Below are positions 63,125 through 64,000 of a stretch of 64,000 bases of DNA, piece by piece. Below the pieces are notes generated by a model. The model worked only from the letters and a program-made list of their open reading frames with translations. It was not told the DNA's origin and ran no database searches. Source of the DNA: Microcoleus sp. bin38.metabat.b11b12b14.051 (GTDB lineage Bacteria > Cyanobacteriota > Cyanobacteriia > Cyanobacteriales > Microcoleaceae). Numbering within the stretch: the first letter of the stretch is position 1; every line of letters starts with the position of its first letter. The position numbers and the translations under genes were made by a program. The stretch covers positions 29,803-93,802 of the forward strand of contig NZ_JAAFKD010000025.1 of NCBI RefSeq assembly GCF_013299165.1, given 5' to 3'.

Positions 63125-63949
63125 TTGGATAACGCTAGTCTGTCGAGAAAAACCCCGCAAGCCTCGGAGCTTGCCGCTGACGAAATTCCAGAAGCAGTGC
63201 GAGACCACACATACCTGGATGCAGGAGGCAGTCAGTCCCAGAAGAAAAAAGGGCTGATTTGGAAACTGCTAGGTTTGGGCGCAGTTGCCTTTGCGGTGAG
63301 CATCTGGCTGCACCTCAACTTTAACTTTTTCCCAGCCACCAGTCGGGCAGAGCCAACTCAAAAAAACCCAGCAGCAGCGAGTTCAGCCTCTGCAACAGCC
63401 CCGAACCCAGGTAGCAATTCAAAAGCCACCCCAGACAACCTGCTGGGACACTTGCCTTACGCAGAAGCACCAGCCACCGACTTGGTAAACGTCACCTCCG
63501 ATGGTGGTGTCAAACTCCGCACCTCAGCAGCAGCAAAGTATCAGGAAATGGCCAACGCCGCCGCCGCATCAGGGATCTATTTTGCTCCTATATCCGGCTT
63601 TCGCTCCGTGGACGACCAACAGCACGTATTTTTTGACGTGAAAGCCGAACGCAGGCAAAACGCCAGCAAGCGAGCCGAAGTCAGCGCTCCTCCAGGTTAT
63701 AGCGAACATCATACCGGTTACGCGATCGACCTCGGCGACGGCAGCGCCCCAGATACCAACCTCAGTCCCAGCTTTGAAAATACCCAAGCATTCAAGTGGC
63801 TAGAAGCTAACTCCGCCACCTTCAGCTTTGAAATGTCCTTCCCCAAAAACAATCGCCAAGGCGTCAGTTACGAGCCTTGGCACTGGCGGTTTGTGGGCGA
63901 CAGGCAAAGCCTCGAAACTTTCTACAAAGCTCATTCCCTCAAAAAATAG
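63125..63949 (+). CDS. D-alanyl-D-alanine carboxypeptidase, VanY/M15B type
   Basis: 274 residues from TTG 63125, which has a Shine-Dalgarno (AGGAGTGG) 5-12 nt upstream; a TTG at 63101 has none. A short N-terminal segment is followed by one membrane helix (about 44-63, LIWKLLGLGAVAFAVSIWLH), an Ala/Ser/Pro-rich linker and the peptidase domain (about 135-274). Zinc-site motifs are present: SEHHTGYAIDLGD and EPWHWRF, with PISGFRSVDDQQHVF before them. Trims peptidoglycan stems in the periplasm. No vancomycin-resistance genes are nearby. Confidence 0.9.
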   Translation: MDNASLSRKTPQASELAADEIPEAVRDHTYLDAGGSQSQKKKGLIWKLLGLGAVAFAVSIWLHLNFNFFPATSRAEPTQKNPAAASSASATAPNPGSNSKATPDNLLGHLPYAEAPATDLVNVTSDGGVKLRTSAAAKYQEMANAAAASGIYFAPISGFRSVDDQQHVFFDVKAERRQNASKRAEVSAPPGYSEHHTGYAIDLGDGSAPDTNLSPSFENTQAFKWLEANSATFSFEMSFPKNNRQGVSYEPWHWRFVGDRQSLETFYKAHSLKK

Positions 63950-63951
63950 TT

Positions 63952-64000
63952 GACAGTTGACGGTTGACAGCGGACAGTTAACAGTTAACAGTTAACAGTT
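63952..64000. repeat. Heptamer tandem repeat at window end
   Basis: CAGTTGA / CAGTTAA heptamers start right after the carboxypeptidase stop and run out of the window. Confidence 0.8.

Overview
The window is chromosomal DNA from a cyanobacterium, most likely a filamentous Oscillatoriales member (Microcoleus/Oscillatoria type). The reasons are the very frequent HIP1 octamer (GCGATCGC), Psb34, a Sll0418-type tocopherol/plastoquinol methyltransferase, HpsL, DUF1400 and DUF4347 proteins, and many dispersed palindromic and tandem repeats between genes. The genus is inferred from gene content only. No rRNA, tRNA or CRISPR array was recognised.

Layout. 0-5 kb: partial protoporphyrinogen oxidase, an OmpR-type response regulator, a TPR protein with a P-loop-like but degenerate N-terminus, and the small PSII assembly gene psb34. 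5-7.5 kb: thiG with an unusual N-terminal extension, overlapping a CdiA-CT/tRNase-like toxin gene; then a Crp-family regulator. 7.5-12.6 kb: repeat-rich DNA, a cupin, two methyltransferases, and a membrane fatty-acid desaturase preceded by a cobalamin riboswitch and a short coupled leader ORF. 13-18.5 kb: small secreted or unknown proteins, thiO, a 2Fe-2S ferredoxin and cimA. 18.9-23.4 kb: a peptide-export locus with a C39-peptidase ABC transporter, two double-glycine-leader precursor genes (one only 55 codons) and a divergent HlyD adaptor. 23.8-28.3 kb: trpS, metF, a Uma2 nuclease and a MuiA-like protein. 28.9-33.4 kb: two overlapping hybrid sensor kinase genes. 34-37.5 kb: YajQ, MAPEG, a DprA-like protein and a BioD-like/DRTGG protein. 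38.4-43.9 kb: a giant DUF4347/Calx-beta/RTX protein with a repeat field upstream. 45.7-55.5 kb: a GT2 glycosyltransferase, sucCD, DUF1400, hpsL and a TolB-like beta-propeller. 55.6-64 kb: a ParA operon, a TPR gene fragment, an orphan antitoxin, typA, a HigBA-like module, a PLD-pentapeptide fusion, two tandem XRE regulators and a VanY-type carboxypeptidase.

Functional themes. thiO and thiG make the thiamin thiazole. Psb34, PPOX and the MPBQ methyltransferase serve photosynthesis. HpsL, the GT2 enzyme and the RTX adhesin point to surface polysaccharide and adhesion. The peptide-export locus resembles systems that secrete GG-leader microcins or biofilm peptides. The repeats have entered genes: they supply the C-terminus of the desaturase and an in-frame insert in cimA. 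Several intergenic elements look like MITEs, two of them with plausible target-site duplications.
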